Notes: generated from the letters alone by a model not told the origin. A stretch of 64,000 bases of DNA from Actinoalloteichus_B caeruleus (GCF_000718005.1 NZ_JODV01000007.1); one strand, 5' to 3'. Counted from the stretch's first letter, positions 25,884 through 35,632 are shown. Program-made: numbers and translations.

Positions 25884-28435
25884 CGGCCTCCTCCGTTCTC
25901 GACGCCCGCGGTGCGGTTCTCGGCGCCGCTGACGGTGACCAGTGAGCCGTGGCCGGCTCCGAGAGTTCCTCGAACCCTGGACGGACCGGAGTTCGCCGGC
26001 AGCCACACCACGTCGTCGGGGAGGTCCGCGAGCTCGGCGGGCAGGGTGACCGAGCCCCGGTCCGTGCTGACCGTGACCGGATCCCCGACCGCCAGGCCGA
26101 GTCGCTCACCGGTGGCGGGCGAGAGCCGGGCGACGGTGGGACGGGCGGTGTCCGCCAGCTGCGGCTCGCCCTCCTGGAGCGAACCGCGGTCCAGCAGCTG
26201 CCGCCAGGTGGCCAGGACCGCCTGCCGCCGCCCCGGCCCCTCGGGCCGGGGGGCCGGCGGAGCGCCGGCGGTCACGGTCGGCGCCGGGAGCGAGCTACCC
26301 GTGTGGGTGCCAAGGCGATCCAGGTCACCGGCCGCGGCGCTCGGGGTCTGGGTGAACAGGTCGGCGTCCATCTCGACCGCCAAGGTGTCCAGGACCCGGC
26401 AGTCGGGCAGGGCTCCGGTGCCGTCGATGGTGGTCCCGAAGGTGCGTCGGCGTCCCTCCCAGTTCAGGAAGGTCCCCGCCTTCTCCACGGTGGGCGCCAC
26501 CGGGAGGACCACGTCCGCGACCCTGGTCACCGCGCTCTCGCGCAGTTCGAGGCTGACGACGAAGCCCACCTCGGCCAGCGCCCGTTCGGCGAGGGCGGGA
26601 TCGGGCAGGTCGTGGGGATCGACACCGCCGACGACCAGGGCGTCGAGCTCCCCGGCCGCCGCCGCCCGCAGGATCCCGTCGGTGTCGCGGCCCGGGGTCG
26701 AGGGGAGGGTGCCGGCGTCCAGGCCCCAGGCCTGCTCGACCTCGGCCCTGGCCTCGGCGTCGGTCACCGGGCGGCCGCCTGGGAGCAGCGTGGGGACGGC
26801 ACCGGCGGCGAGTGCGCCGCGCTCCCCGGCTCGGCGGGGAACCCAGGCGACCCGCGCTCCGGTGCGTTGCGCGGCACGCAGCACCGCGGAGGGCAGGCCC
26901 GGCACCTCGGCGGCGCGTTCCCCGACCAGGATCACGGCACCCGGAGCGCTCAGGGCCTCCTCGACGTCGGCCGCGTGGCGGGGCAGCGCCTCCAGGGACG
27001 CGGCCTCCCCGCCGGGGGCGCAGGCCAGCAGGCCGCCGCCCGGCAGCGCCCGCGAGGTGGCGAGCTGGGTGGTGGTCTTGGTCACCGCCGGGGAGGTCCA
27101 CTGCCCCAGGTGGAAGACCTTGGTCCCACCGCGCCTCGCCGCCTTCCGCAACCGCAGGAAGACGATGGGCGCCTCCTCCTCCGGCTCGAAGGCGACGCAC
27201 AGCACGGTCGGTGCCTTCTCGATGCCGGCGAAGGTCACCCCGCCGGTCTCCGGGGAGGTGCCGACCACGGAGGAGGCGAGGAAGTCGAGTTCCTCGGCGG
27301 AGTGGGCCCTGGCCCGGAAGTCGATGTCGTTGGTCCCCAGCGCCACCCTGGCGAACTTCGAGTAGGCGTAGGCGTCCTCCACGGTGAGCCGGCCGCCGGT
27401 GAGCACGCCCACCCCGCGTTCCCTGGCTCGGAGCAGACCGTCCGCCGCGACCCGCAGCGCCTCGGTCCAGGAGGTGGCGCGGAGCTCACCGGTCTCGGCG
27501 TCCCGCACCATCGGCCGCTGGATCCGGTCGGCGGCGGTGGTGTAACGGAAGGCGAAGCGGCCCTTGTCGCAGAGCCACTCCTCGTTGACCTCGGGGTCGT
27601 CGCCGGCGAGCTTCCTGGTGACCTTGCCCCGGCGCCAGTCGGTGCGCTCGGCGCAGCCGGAGGAGCAGTGCTCGCAGACACCCGGGGTGGAGACCAGGTC
27701 GAACGGCCGGGCGCGGAACCGGTAGGCGGCGCTGGTGAGCGCGCCGACCGGGCAGATCTGGATGGTGTTGCCGGAGAAGTAGCTCTGCTCCCTCGGCGCG
27801 GTCCCGTCGATGTCGGCCGTCACGGCCGTCCCGACCTGCTGCTCGGCACCCCGTTCCAGCAGGTCGAGGAAGCGGTCGCCGGCGATCTCCTTGGAGAACC
27901 GGGTGCAGCGCTGGCACAGCACGCAGCGCTCCCGGTCCAGCAGGACCTGTTCGGTGACCTTGATCGGCTTGGGGAACGTCCGCTTGCGCTCCTCGAACCG
28001 GGAGTCGGTGCGACCGTGCTTGAGCGCCTGGTTCTGAAGGGGGCACTCCCCGCCCTTGTCGCAGATCGGGCAGTCCAGCGGGTGGTTGATGAGCAGGAGC
28101 TCCATCACACCCTGCTGCGCCTTGTCGGCCACGGGCGAGGTCCGCTGGGTGTTGACGACCATCCCGTCGGCCACCGTCATGGTGCAGGAGGCCTGGGGTT
28201 TGGGCATCTTCCGCCCACCCATCTCCACGTCGACCAGGCACTGGCGGCAGGCGCCAGCCGGTTCGAGGAGCGGGTGGTCGCAGAACCGGGGCACCACGAT
28301 GCCCAGCCGCTCCGCCGTGCGGATCAGCAGTTCACCCTTGGGGGCGTCGACCTCGATGTCGTCGATCGTCAGCCGGACGTGGCCCTCGGGCACCGGGTTC
28401 TCCGAGCTGGGCTTCTTCTCAGGGGCAACCGTCAT
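25880..28435 (-). CDS. nuoG: NADH-quinone oxidoreductase subunit G
   Basis: NuoG is the largest peripheral-arm subunit, carrying a [2Fe-2S] and several [4Fe-4S] clusters. The 851 residues show the plant-type ferredoxin domain (about 14-95, with CDHPLLEPAGACRQC), HPLDCPICDKGGECPLQ, the CVLCQRCTRFSKEI cluster, and CEHCSSGC near residue 248, which opens the molybdopterin-like domain (no cofactor expected). The ATG at 28435 shares one base with the nuoF stop. Confidence 0.96.
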   Translation of the reverse strand: MTVAPEKKPSSENPVPEGHVRLTIDDIEVDAPKGELLIRTAERLGIVVPRFCDHPLLEPAGACRQCLVDVEMGGRKMPKPQASCTMTVADGMVVNTQRTSPVADKAQQGVMELLLINHPLDCPICDKGGECPLQNQALKHGRTDSRFEERKRTFPKPIKVTEQVLLDRERCVLCQRCTRFSKEIAGDRFLDLLERGAEQQVGTAVTADIDGTAPREQSYFSGNTIQICPVGALTSAAYRFRARPFDLVSTPGVCEHCSSGCAERTDWRRGKVTRKLAGDDPEVNEEWLCDKGRFAFRYTTAADRIQRPMVRDAETGELRATSWTEALRVAADGLLRARERGVGVLTGGRLTVEDAYAYSKFARVALGTNDIDFRARAHSAEELDFLASSVVGTSPETGGVTFAGIEKAPTVLCVAFEPEEEAPIVFLRLRKAARRGGTKVFHLGQWTSPAVTKTTTQLATSRALPGGGLLACAPGGEAASLEALPRHAADVEEALSAPGAVILVGERAAEVPGLPSAVLRAAQRTGARVAWVPRRAGERGALAAGAVPTLLPGGRPVTDAEARAEVEQAWGLDAGTLPSTPGRDTDGILRAAAAGELDALVVGGVDPHDLPDPALAERALAEVGFVVSLELRESAVTRVADVVLPVAPTVEKAGTFLNWEGRRRTFGTTIDGTGALPDCRVLDTLAVEMDADLFTQTPSAAAGDLDRLGTHTGSSLPAPTVTAGAPPAPRPEGPGRRQAVLATWRQLLDRGSLQEGEPQLADTARPTVARLSPATGERLGLAVGDPVTVSTDRGSVTLPAELADLPDDVVWLPANSGPSRVRGTLGAGHGSLVTVSGAENRTAGVENGGGR

Positions 28436-29763
28436 CAGTGCGCTCCTGCCAACGCGGCGTCGGCGGAGCGGTCCGCCTTGCCTGTCCTGTTCTTCTCGCA
28501 CAGCTCGAGGAACTCGTGCTTGAAGTACTTGATGCCGCTCGTGATCGGGCTGACCGCACCGTCACCGAGCGCGCAGAACGACCGGCCGAGGATGTTGTCG
28601 CAGACGTCGAGCAGCGTGTCGATGTCGGACTCGGTCCCCTCGCCGCGCACCATCCGTTGCAGCGTCTGGGCCAGCCAGTAGGTGCCCTCCCGGCACGGGG
28701 TGCACTTGCCGCAGGACTCGTGCTTGTAGAACTCGGTCCACTTCATCACGGCCCAGGGCACGGAGACGGTCTCGTTGAAGACCTGCACCGCCGTGGTGCC
28801 CAGCATGGAACCCGCCTCGGACGCGCCCTCGAAGTCGAGCGGGACGTCGAGGTGCTCGCTGGTGAACAGCGGGGTGGAGGAACCGCCCGGAGTCCAGAAC
28901 TTGAGCGGTACCCCGTCCTTCATGCCACCGGCGAGCTCCAGCAGCTGGCGCAGCGTGGTGCCCATCGGGGCCTCGTACTGGCCGGGGCGCTCGACGTGGC
29001 CGGAGATGGAGTAGATCTTCGGACCCGGTGAGCGGTCACGTCCCATCGTCCGGAACCAGTCCGAACCGCCGTTGACGATGTAGGGAACGCTGGCGATGGT
29101 CTCGACGTTGTTCACCACGGTGGGCGAGGCGTACAGGCCGGCGGTCGCCGGGAACGGCGGCTTGAGCCTGGGCTGCCCGCGTCGCCCCTCCAGGGAGTCC
29201 AGCAGGGCGGTCTCCTCGCCGCAGATGTAGGCGCCGGCGCCGGCGTGCACGACGACGTCGAGGTCGAATCCGCTGCCCAGGATGTCCTTGCCGAGGTAGC
29301 CCGCCTCGCGTGCGTCGCGCACGGCGGCGTTCAGCCGCCGGATGCAGTGCAGCACCTCACCGCGTACGTAGATCGCCGCGAAGTTGGCCCTGATGGCGTA
29401 GGCGGTGATGATGACGCCCTCGATGAGCGAGTGCGGGTCGGCCATCATCAGGGGGATGTCCTTGCAGGTCCCCGGCTCGCCCTCGTCCGCGTTGATCACC
29501 AGGTAGTGGGGCTTGCCGTCCCCCTGGGGAATGAAGCCCCACTTCATCCCGGTCGGGAAGCCGGCACCACCCCGACCCCGCAGGCCGGAGTCCTTGATCA
29601 GCTGGATGAGCTGGTCGGGGTGCGCGCCGAGCGCGCGGCGCAGCGCCGAGTACCCCTCCAGCTGCTCGTAGGTGCGCAGGCTCCAGGACCTGGGGGAGAG
29701 CCAGCGCCGCGTCAGGACCGGGGTCAGTGGTGCCACGCCCGTGCCCGGTGTCGGTTCGCTCAT
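28435..29763 (-). CDS. nuoF: NADH-quinone oxidoreductase subunit F
   Basis: NuoF binds FMN and NADH and starts electron flow. The 442 residues include the glycine-rich NADH site GLRGRGGAGFPTGMKW, the FMN segment AGAYICGEETALLDSLEG, and the cluster N3 cysteines in ESCGKCTPCREGT plus SFCALGD. It follows nuoE after 15 bases. Confidence 0.97.
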   Translation of the reverse strand: MSEPTPGTGVAPLTPVLTRRWLSPRSWSLRTYEQLEGYSALRRALGAHPDQLIQLIKDSGLRGRGGAGFPTGMKWGFIPQGDGKPHYLVINADEGEPGTCKDIPLMMADPHSLIEGVIITAYAIRANFAAIYVRGEVLHCIRRLNAAVRDAREAGYLGKDILGSGFDLDVVVHAGAGAYICGEETALLDSLEGRRGQPRLKPPFPATAGLYASPTVVNNVETIASVPYIVNGGSDWFRTMGRDRSPGPKIYSISGHVERPGQYEAPMGTTLRQLLELAGGMKDGVPLKFWTPGGSSTPLFTSEHLDVPLDFEGASEAGSMLGTTAVQVFNETVSVPWAVMKWTEFYKHESCGKCTPCREGTYWLAQTLQRMVRGEGTESDIDTLLDVCDNILGRSFCALGDGAVSPITSGIKYFKHEFLELCEKNRTGKADRSADAALAGAH

Positions 29764-29778
29764 CGTCCGTCCACTCCC

Positions 29779-30540
29779 CTACTTCTTCTCCGGAACCGGG
29801 GGCAGCTCCGCCTCGTCCGGCATCGCCGGGGCGGTCCAGCCCTTCTCGGCCGCGATCCGGGCGCCGCGCACCGTCTCGGGGGCGGTGGACGGTGCCTCCA
29901 CGTCGCTGTCCCGGCCCTCGAAGAAGCCGGCCAGTTGGAGCTCCGCCTGGCGGAAGTCCGTGAGGGGCGCTCCCCGGGTCGGCTCCGGTCGCTCCCCGGC
30001 GCGGAGCCTGGACACCAGCTCGCTGGCCGAGTCGGGCGTCTGGTTGTCGAAGTACTCGTAGTTGACCTGGAGGACCGGGCCGAGGTCGCAGGCCGCGAGG
30101 CACTCCGCGTGTTCGAGGGTCACCGAACCCGGGGTGCCGGGTTCCCCGGCGGTCTCCTCGTGGCCGACGCCCAGTTCGCCGCGCAGGCGGGCGTAGATGT
30201 CGTCGCCGCCAAGGGCCGCGCACAGCGTGTTGGTGCAGACGCTGACGAGGTGCTCGCCGCACGGCTTCCGCTTGTACATCGTGTAGAAGGTGGCGACGGC
30301 GCTCACCTCGGCCGCGCTGAGGTCGAGGTGGCGGGCGCAGAACTCGATGCCCGCCTGGCTGACGTGCCCTTCCACCGACTGCACCAGGTGCAGCAGCGGG
30401 AGCAGAGCGGACCGGGCGACCGGGTACCGGGCGACGAGCTGGCGGGCCCGCTCGTCGGTCAGCTCGTCGAACGGGGAGCCCGTCGGCTCGGGTCCGGACG
30501 GGCCCTGGGGCGTTCCGGGCTTGTCGTGCTGGATCGTCAT
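29779..30540 (-). CDS. nuoE: NADH-quinone oxidoreductase subunit E
   Basis: NuoE carries the [2Fe-2S] cluster N1a beside the flavin. In 253 residues the four ligands are in VCTNTLC and ECLAACD, after the helical segment SALLPLLHLVQ. The last 90 residues form a C-terminal extension typical of actinobacterial NuoE, ending in a polar tail. The ATG at 30540 overlaps the nuoD stop (ATGA). Confidence 0.95.
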   Translation of the reverse strand: MTIQHDKPGTPQGPSGPEPTGSPFDELTDERARQLVARYPVARSALLPLLHLVQSVEGHVSQAGIEFCARHLDLSAAEVSAVATFYTMYKRKPCGEHLVSVCTNTLCAALGGDDIYARLRGELGVGHEETAGEPGTPGSVTLEHAECLAACDLGPVLQVNYEYFDNQTPDSASELVSRLRAGERPEPTRGAPLTDFRQAELQLAGFFEGRDSDVEAPSTAPETVRGARIAAEKGWTAPAMPDEAELPPVPEKK

Positions 30541-31913
30541 CGGTCCACACCACCCATGACCGGGTCGATGGAGGCGACCGAGGCGATCACGTCGGCCACC
30601 AGGCCGCCCTCGGTCATCGCTGGCATTGACTGGAGGTTCACGAAGCTGGGTTCGCGCACGTGCACCCGCAGCGGTCGGGTACCGCCGTCGGACACGACGT
30701 GGTAGCCGAGTTCGCCACGAGGCGATTCGACGGGGACGTAGACCTGGCCGGGAGGCACGTCGAAGCCCTCGGTGACCAGTTTGAAGTGGTGGATGAGGGA
30801 CTCCATCGACTGGCCCATGATCTTGCGCACGTGTTCGAGGGAGTTCCCGAGCCCGTCGGGGCCGATGCTGAGCTTGGCCGGCCAGGCGATCTTGCCGTCC
30901 TCGACCATGACCGGGTCACCCTCGGTCTCGGCGAGCTTGGCCAGGGTCTGCTCGACGATCCCCAACGACTGGTCGATCTCCTCGACCCGCAGCAGGTAGC
31001 GGGCGAAGCAGTCGGCGTCGTAGGAGGTGGGGACCTCGAAGTCGTACTCCTCGTAGCCGCAGTACGGCTGGATCTTCCGCAGGTCCCAGGCCAGTCCGGC
31101 GGACCGCAGGATCGGGCCGGTCGCACCGAGCGCGATCGCGCCGTCCAGCGGCAGGTGGCCGACCCCCTTGAGGCGGCGCTGCCAGATGGGCTGGCCGGTG
31201 AACATGCGGTGGTAGTCCGGGACACGCCCGCGCATGACCTTGAGGAAGTCGCGGATCTTCTCGCCGTAGCCGATGGGCAGGTCCTGCGCGACGCCACCGG
31301 GCCGGACGAAGGCGTGGTTCATCCGCAGCCCGGTCAGGAACTCGAGCAGGTGCAGGACCTCCTCACGCTCCCGGAACCCGAAGACCATGCCGGTCGTGGA
31401 GCCGAGCTCCATGCCGCCGGTCGCGAGGAAGACCAGGTGGGAGCTGATGCGGTTCAGCTCCATGAGCAGCACCCTGATGATCTGCGCCCGGCGCGGTGCC
31501 TCGGTGCCCAGCAGCTTCTCGACCGCCATGCAGTAGGCGGTCTCGTTGTGCAGCGGCGCCAGGTAGTCCATCCGCGTGATGAACGTGACGGCCTGGGTCC
31601 AGGTCCGGTACTCGGTGTTCTTCTCGATCCCGGTGTGCAGGTACCCGATCACCAACCGGGACTGGGTGACGGTCTCGCCCTCCAGTTCGAGGACGAGCCG
31701 CAGGACACCGTGGGTCGAGGGGTGCTGCGGGCCCATGTTGATGACGATGCGCTCGTCGTGCCCCGGGGCGCTGGGCAGCTCGTCCCAGTCGCCGCCCGTG
31801 ACCGTGTAGACCGGTCCCTCGGTGGTGCGTCGCTCGGCGGCGTAGGGGTCCCGCCCCTCGCCCACGGCGGTGTCGGTGCCGGTCGTGACGTCGGCAAGCC
31901 GTTCGTGACTCAT
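30537..31913 (-). CDS. nuoD: NADH-quinone oxidoreductase subunit D
   Basis: NuoD (49 kDa) forms the quinone head-group pocket with NuoB. The 458 residues show NMGPQHPSTHGVLRLVLELEGE with the quinone histidine, GYLHTGIEKNTEYRTW, and the C-terminal PRGELGYHVVSDGGTRPLRV. The nickel cysteines of hydrogenase relatives are absent, as expected. The first 40 residues are a polar extension. ATG at 31913 overlaps the nuoC stop. Confidence 0.97.
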   Translation of the reverse strand: MSHERLADVTTGTDTAVGEGRDPYAAERRTTEGPVYTVTGGDWDELPSAPGHDERIVINMGPQHPSTHGVLRLVLELEGETVTQSRLVIGYLHTGIEKNTEYRTWTQAVTFITRMDYLAPLHNETAYCMAVEKLLGTEAPRRAQIIRVLLMELNRISSHLVFLATGGMELGSTTGMVFGFREREEVLHLLEFLTGLRMNHAFVRPGGVAQDLPIGYGEKIRDFLKVMRGRVPDYHRMFTGQPIWQRRLKGVGHLPLDGAIALGATGPILRSAGLAWDLRKIQPYCGYEEYDFEVPTSYDADCFARYLLRVEEIDQSLGIVEQTLAKLAETEGDPVMVEDGKIAWPAKLSIGPDGLGNSLEHVRKIMGQSMESLIHHFKLVTEGFDVPPGQVYVPVESPRGELGYHVVSDGGTRPLRVHVREPSFVNLQSMPAMTEGGLVADVIASVASIDPVMGGVDR

Positions 31914-32686
31914 GAGTACGCCCTCCGCTGATCAGGCGGCGGTATCTCGGCGCCCTTGTACTCCACCGGAATCCCGCCGAGCGGGTAGTCCTTGCGCTGC
32001 GGGTGACCGTCCCAGTCGTCGGGCATCAGGATCCGCGTCAGCGCCGGGTGTCCGTCGTAGACGATGCCGAACATGTCCCAGGTCTCGCGCTCCTGCCAGT
32101 CGGCGGTGGGGTACACCTCCACCACGCTCGGCACGTGCGGGTCGTCGACCTCGAGCGTGACCTCCAGCCGGATGCGGCGCCGGAAGGTCATCGAGGTCAG
32201 GTGGTAGACGGAGTGCAGCCGCTGCGGGACCTCGGGCCCGTAGTCCACTCCGGACACCGAGCTGCACAGTTCGAACCGGAGCGAGGCGTCGTCGCGCAGC
32301 ACCCGGCACAGCGGGAGCAGGTCCTCGCGCCGGACGTAGTAGGTGATCTCACCCCGGTCGACGGTGACCTGTTGGATGGCCTCCGCCGGGATCCCGTTGT
32401 CCTCCATCGCCGCGAGGAGGTCGTCGGTGAAGTCGTCGAACCAGTCGCCGTAGGGGCGTTGGGCCGGCTGCGGGACGTGGGCGGGAAGTCGGAGCCCGCC
32501 GTACCCGCTGGTGTCACCCGAGCCCCGGACACCGAACATGCCCTGCCGCGACCTGCCGGCCACGACGCCACCCCGGGCCTCGTGCTCGGCCTCCTCCTGG
32601 GGTGACAGTTCGGCGGCGCTCGGCGGGGACTCCCCGGCGAGCGGTCCCCTGACCGGGATCTTGCGGTCGGTCTCGTCATCGCTCAC
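31910..32686 (-). CDS. nuoC: NADH-quinone oxidoreductase subunit C
   Basis: NuoC (30 kDa) braces the peripheral arm. The family signature ERETWDMFGIVYDGHPALTRI followed by GHPQRKDYPLGGIPVEYKG is intact in the 258 residues. The first 75 residues are a polar leader (including RGGVVAGRSRQGMFGVRGSGDTSGYGGL) of the actinobacterial type. GTG at 32686 lies 13 bases behind nuoB. Confidence 0.95.
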   Translation of the reverse strand: MSDDETDRKIPVRGPLAGESPPSAAELSPQEEAEHEARGGVVAGRSRQGMFGVRGSGDTSGYGGLRLPAHVPQPAQRPYGDWFDDFTDDLLAAMEDNGIPAEAIQQVTVDRGEITYYVRREDLLPLCRVLRDDASLRFELCSSVSGVDYGPEVPQRLHSVYHLTSMTFRRRIRLEVTLEVDDPHVPSVVEVYPTADWQERETWDMFGIVYDGHPALTRILMPDDWDGHPQRKDYPLGGIPVEYKGAEIPPPDQRRAYS

Positions 32687-32699
32687 GGCAAACCACCGC

Positions 32700-33251
<552 letters not shown>

Positions 33252-33281
33252 GACTCTCGCGTGTCCTCCCCGCTCGCCGAC

Positions 33282-33647
33282 CTAGTCCCAGTCCAAGCCG
33301 CCGAGGCGCCATTCGTAGACGAAGGCGATGGTCACGGCGAGCAGGAAGACCCCGACGGCCACCAGCCCGAAGACCCCCAGCCCGCCGGCGGCGACGGCGT
33401 AGGGGTACATGAAGACGACCTCGACGTCGAACAGGATGAACAGCATTCCGGTCAGGTAGAACTTGACCGGAATTCGACCGCCGCCGGCGACCGGCACCGG
33501 CGAGGGTTCGATCCCGCACTCGTAGGCGTCGAGCTTGGCCCTGTTGTACCGGCGGGGACCAACAAGCGGCGCGACCGAGACCGAGAACACCGCGAACCCG
33601 GTTGCCAGTACGAACAGCAACACGAGGGGGAGGTAGGACTCCAACAC
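33282..33647 (-). CDS. nuoA: NADH-quinone oxidoreductase subunit A
   Basis: NuoA is a three-helix membrane subunit next to the quinone chamber and opens the 14-gene nuo operon. The 121 residues carry KLDAYECGIEP with the conserved cysteine, and the membrane acidic residues in MLFILFDVEVVFMYP. The GTG start at 33647 has a ribosome site (aagga). Its upstream region holds an iron-box-like palindrome and a Rex half-site. Confidence 0.96.
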   Translation of the reverse strand: MLESYLPLVLLFVLATGFAVFSVSVAPLVGPRRYNRAKLDAYECGIEPSPVPVAGGGRIPVKFYLTGMLFILFDVEVVFMYPYAVAAGGLGVFGLVAVGVFLLAVTIAFVYEWRLGGLDWD

Positions 33648-33718
33648 GTCGCCGTCCTTTCATCCTCGCCACTCCCGGCGGCAGAGCCGCCGCCCGAACG
33701 AACCCTAAGGGTGGCTAT

Positions 33719-33725
33719 TTCACAA
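33719..33725 (-). promoter_or_regulatory. Rex half-site (TTGTGAA) before nuoA
   Basis: The minus strand reads TTGTGAA, the exact left half of the Rex operator consensus TTGTGAA-N4-TTCACAA; the right half (CCACCCT) is poor. It lies about 72 bases upstream of the nuoA start. Rex senses NADH/NAD and is known to control nuo in Streptomyces, so a weak site here is plausible. Confidence 0.35.
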
Positions 33726-33727
33726 AA

Positions 33728-33751
33728 ACTTCTTAGGCGAGCCTAAGTAGT
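33728..33751. promoter_or_regulatory. Iron-box-like palindrome before nuoA
   Basis: The core cttaggc (33732-33738) and gcctaag (33741-33747) is a perfect 7-2-7 palindrome, with act and agt extending the symmetry to 33728-33751. Against the IdeR/DtxR consensus TnAGGTnAGnCTnACCTnA, the first 14 positions match except one, while the last five do not. It lies 85 bases upstream of nuoA. Iron control of an enzyme with many iron-sulfur clusters would make sense. Confidence 0.45.
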
Positions 33752-33906
33752 CCCTCCCGGCATCACTCTCCCGAGTGAGACCGGCGCCCGCCGGACTTCC
33801 GCCAGGACCGTAACCACCCGCGGAAGGCAGTAAAGACGCAATTACTGCCCCTTTCAACCAACAGAGCGTGTTCGGTACCTCCCCCCGCCGGCGGGGGTCA
33901 CCCCGC

Positions 33907-33934
33907 GCGGGCGGGCCGGAAACGGCCCGCCCGC
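33907..33934. terminator. Strong hairpin, 12-base arms, GAAA loop
   Basis: The arms gcgggcgggccg (33907-33918) and cggcccgcccgc (33923-33934) are perfect complements around a GAAA tetraloop. It lies 318 bases behind the menJ-like stop and upstream of the nuo promoter. It therefore probably shields nuo from read-through. There is no T run. Confidence 0.5.
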
Positions 33935-34251
33935 CTCGTCGGAGCCACCCGCCACGTGGCGGGCGCCCGACGGGGCGCCCACGACCTGCCAGCTCCGTGA
34001 TCAGGAGAAACGCCTCGACGGTCCGGGCCCGTCAGCGCGACGGACCAGCACGTCCCGACACCCACGGGGCGGGAGGACCCGGACCGGTTCCGGCCAGCAC
34101 GATGCGTGACCACCACCAGCGTCGGTCGAGGTCGGAGCCCTGGCGGCAGCCGGGACTGTGTTCTCCGCGACACTCCCCGGCCGACGCCGCGCTCCTCGGG
34201 TTCGCACTGGGCCGAACGGAGCAGGCGGGAGGCACGGACCTCCCCCGGCGG

Positions 34252-35604
34252 TCAGGCGCTCGGGCTCATCCGGACCGCCGCGCTGATCATCCGGTCGAAG
34301 GCGTCGCCGTCCTTGGGGTCGTACAGGCCGGCGAGCAGCTTGAGGACCAGGCGCATCAGCGTCTCGATCGGCAGGCCGTACTTGGTGGCCGTGCGCATGA
34401 TCACGGGGTTGCCGATCAACTTGCTGAAGATGTTGCCGAGGCGGTAGTAGCCGCCCAGCTGCTGCCGCAGGGCGACGGGGTAGCGGGAGAGGGCGTGCTC
34501 GCGGGAGGCCGGCGTGGGGCGGGAGAGCGCGTGGACGACGCAGTCGGCGGCGAGCTTCGCGGACTGCATCGCGTAGGCGATGCCCTCACCGTTGAACGGG
34601 TTGACCATGCCCCCGGCGTCCCCGACGAGCAGCAGGCCGTCGCGGTAGTGGGGCACCCGGTTGAAGCCCATCGGGAGGGCGGCGCCACCCACCTTGCCGA
34701 CCGCGTTGTCCTCCCGGAATCCCCACTCCTCCGGGGTCCCGTCGAGCCAGGACCGCATCAGGGCCCGGTAGTCGGTGCGCCCGTAGGCCTTCGACGTGGA
34801 CAGGATGCCCAGGCCGGCGTTGACCGTGCCGTCACCCATCCCGAACAGCCACCCGTAGCCCGGCAGCAGCCGAGGGTTCGCCGGGTCGCTCCGGTCCCAC
34901 AGCTCCAGGTGGGACTCCAGGTAGTCGTCGGTGGTGCGGGGGCTGGTGTAGTAGCGCCGCACGGCGACGCCCATCGGGCGGTCGTCGCGCTTCTCCAACC
35001 CCACCGAGAGCGCGAGCCGCGCCGACACGCCATCGCAGGCGATGGTCAGGGGTGCGCGGTAGCTGACCTCGGTGCGTTCCCGCCCCACCTTGGCGCGGAC
35101 ACCGACCACTCGGCCGGTGCGGTCGTCGGTGATCGCCGACACCACCGTGGTGGCCTGGTTGAGCCGAGCTCCGGCCGCCTGGGCGTGCCTGGCCAACATG
35201 TCGTCGAAGTCCTGCCTCGGGCGCACGACCCCGTAGGGCGGGTAGCTGGCCAGCTCCGGCCAGGCGAGTTCCATCCGCACGCCGCCGCCCACGACCCGGA
35301 GGCCCCGGTTGTGCAACCAGCCAGCCTCCTCGCGGGTGTCCACCCCGAGGTCGATGAGCTCCTTGACACCGCGCGGCGTCAGGCCGTCGCCGCACACCTT
35401 CTCCCGGGGGAAGGTGCTCTTCTCCAGCATCAGCACGTCGAGGCCCGCCCTGGCCAGGTGGGTCGCGACGGCGGAACCGGCCGGGCCGGCCCCGACGACG
35501 ATGACGTCGGCGTCCTCCTCCGGTCGGCGTCGGAGCGGGACCGCCCCCGCTGCGGCCTCGGCTGTGGGCCCGGTGGTCTCGCGGCTGTGGGGCTGCTGGG
35601 TCAC
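34252..35604 (-). CDS. menJ: Geranylgeranyl reductase family FAD-dependent protein (MenJ-like)
   Basis: This 450-residue flavoprotein matches the geranylgeranyl reductase family. The actinobacterial member MenJ saturates one double bond of the menaquinone side chain. The FAD motif VVGAGPAGSAVATHLARAG is near residue 36, followed by KVCGDGLTPRGVKEL and the second FAD motif GDAGGMVNPFNGEGI. The GTG at 35604 is preferred because AAGGAG (35616-35611 on the minus strand) is well spaced. A near-perfect Rex-type palindrome overlaps this ribosome site. Neighbouring menG and nuo support a role in quinone maturation. Confidence 0.82.
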   Translation of the reverse strand: MTQQPHSRETTGPTAEAAAGAVPLRRRPEEDADVIVVGAGPAGSAVATHLARAGLDVLMLEKSTFPREKVCGDGLTPRGVKELIDLGVDTREEAGWLHNRGLRVVGGGVRMELAWPELASYPPYGVVRPRQDFDDMLARHAQAAGARLNQATTVVSAITDDRTGRVVGVRAKVGRERTEVSYRAPLTIACDGVSARLALSVGLEKRDDRPMGVAVRRYYTSPRTTDDYLESHLELWDRSDPANPRLLPGYGWLFGMGDGTVNAGLGILSTSKAYGRTDYRALMRSWLDGTPEEWGFREDNAVGKVGGAALPMGFNRVPHYRDGLLLVGDAGGMVNPFNGEGIAYAMQSAKLAADCVVHALSRPTPASREHALSRYPVALRQQLGGYYRLGNIFSKLIGNPVIMRTATKYGLPIETLMRLVLKLLAGLYDPKDGDAFDRMISAAVRMSPSA

Positions 35605-35614
35605 GACTCGCTCC

Positions 35615-35632
35615 TTGTGAATCAATTCACTA
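35615..35632. promoter_or_regulatory. Rex-type operator upstream of menJ
   Basis: The sequence TTGTGAATCAATTCACTA matches the Rex consensus TTGTGAA-N4-TTCACAA with one mismatch. It lies 11-28 bases before the GTG start, overlapping the ribosome site. On the minus strand a TTGACC box and TAGTGA box lie just upstream with 17-base spacing, so bound repressor would sit at the start of the transcript. Confidence 0.55.

Larger units (their letters stand above)
33648..34251. other. nuo operon control region
   Basis: This 604-base gap lies upstream of nuoA and downstream of the menJ-like gene, which is on the same strand. The 100 bases next to nuoA are markedly less GC-rich and hold a Rex half-site and an iron-box-like palindrome. 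Further out are an inverted repeat tcactc-tccc-gagtga (33763-33778) and a strong hairpin (33907-33934). No gene is visible. Confidence 0.6.

Noticed and set aside
24912..27365. Very long plus-strand open frame opposite nuoH/nuoG
   Set aside because: It is the mirror of a strong coding strand in GC-rich DNA; the translation is Arg/Gly/Glu-rich and matches no family, while the minus strand encodes complete NuoG and NuoH.
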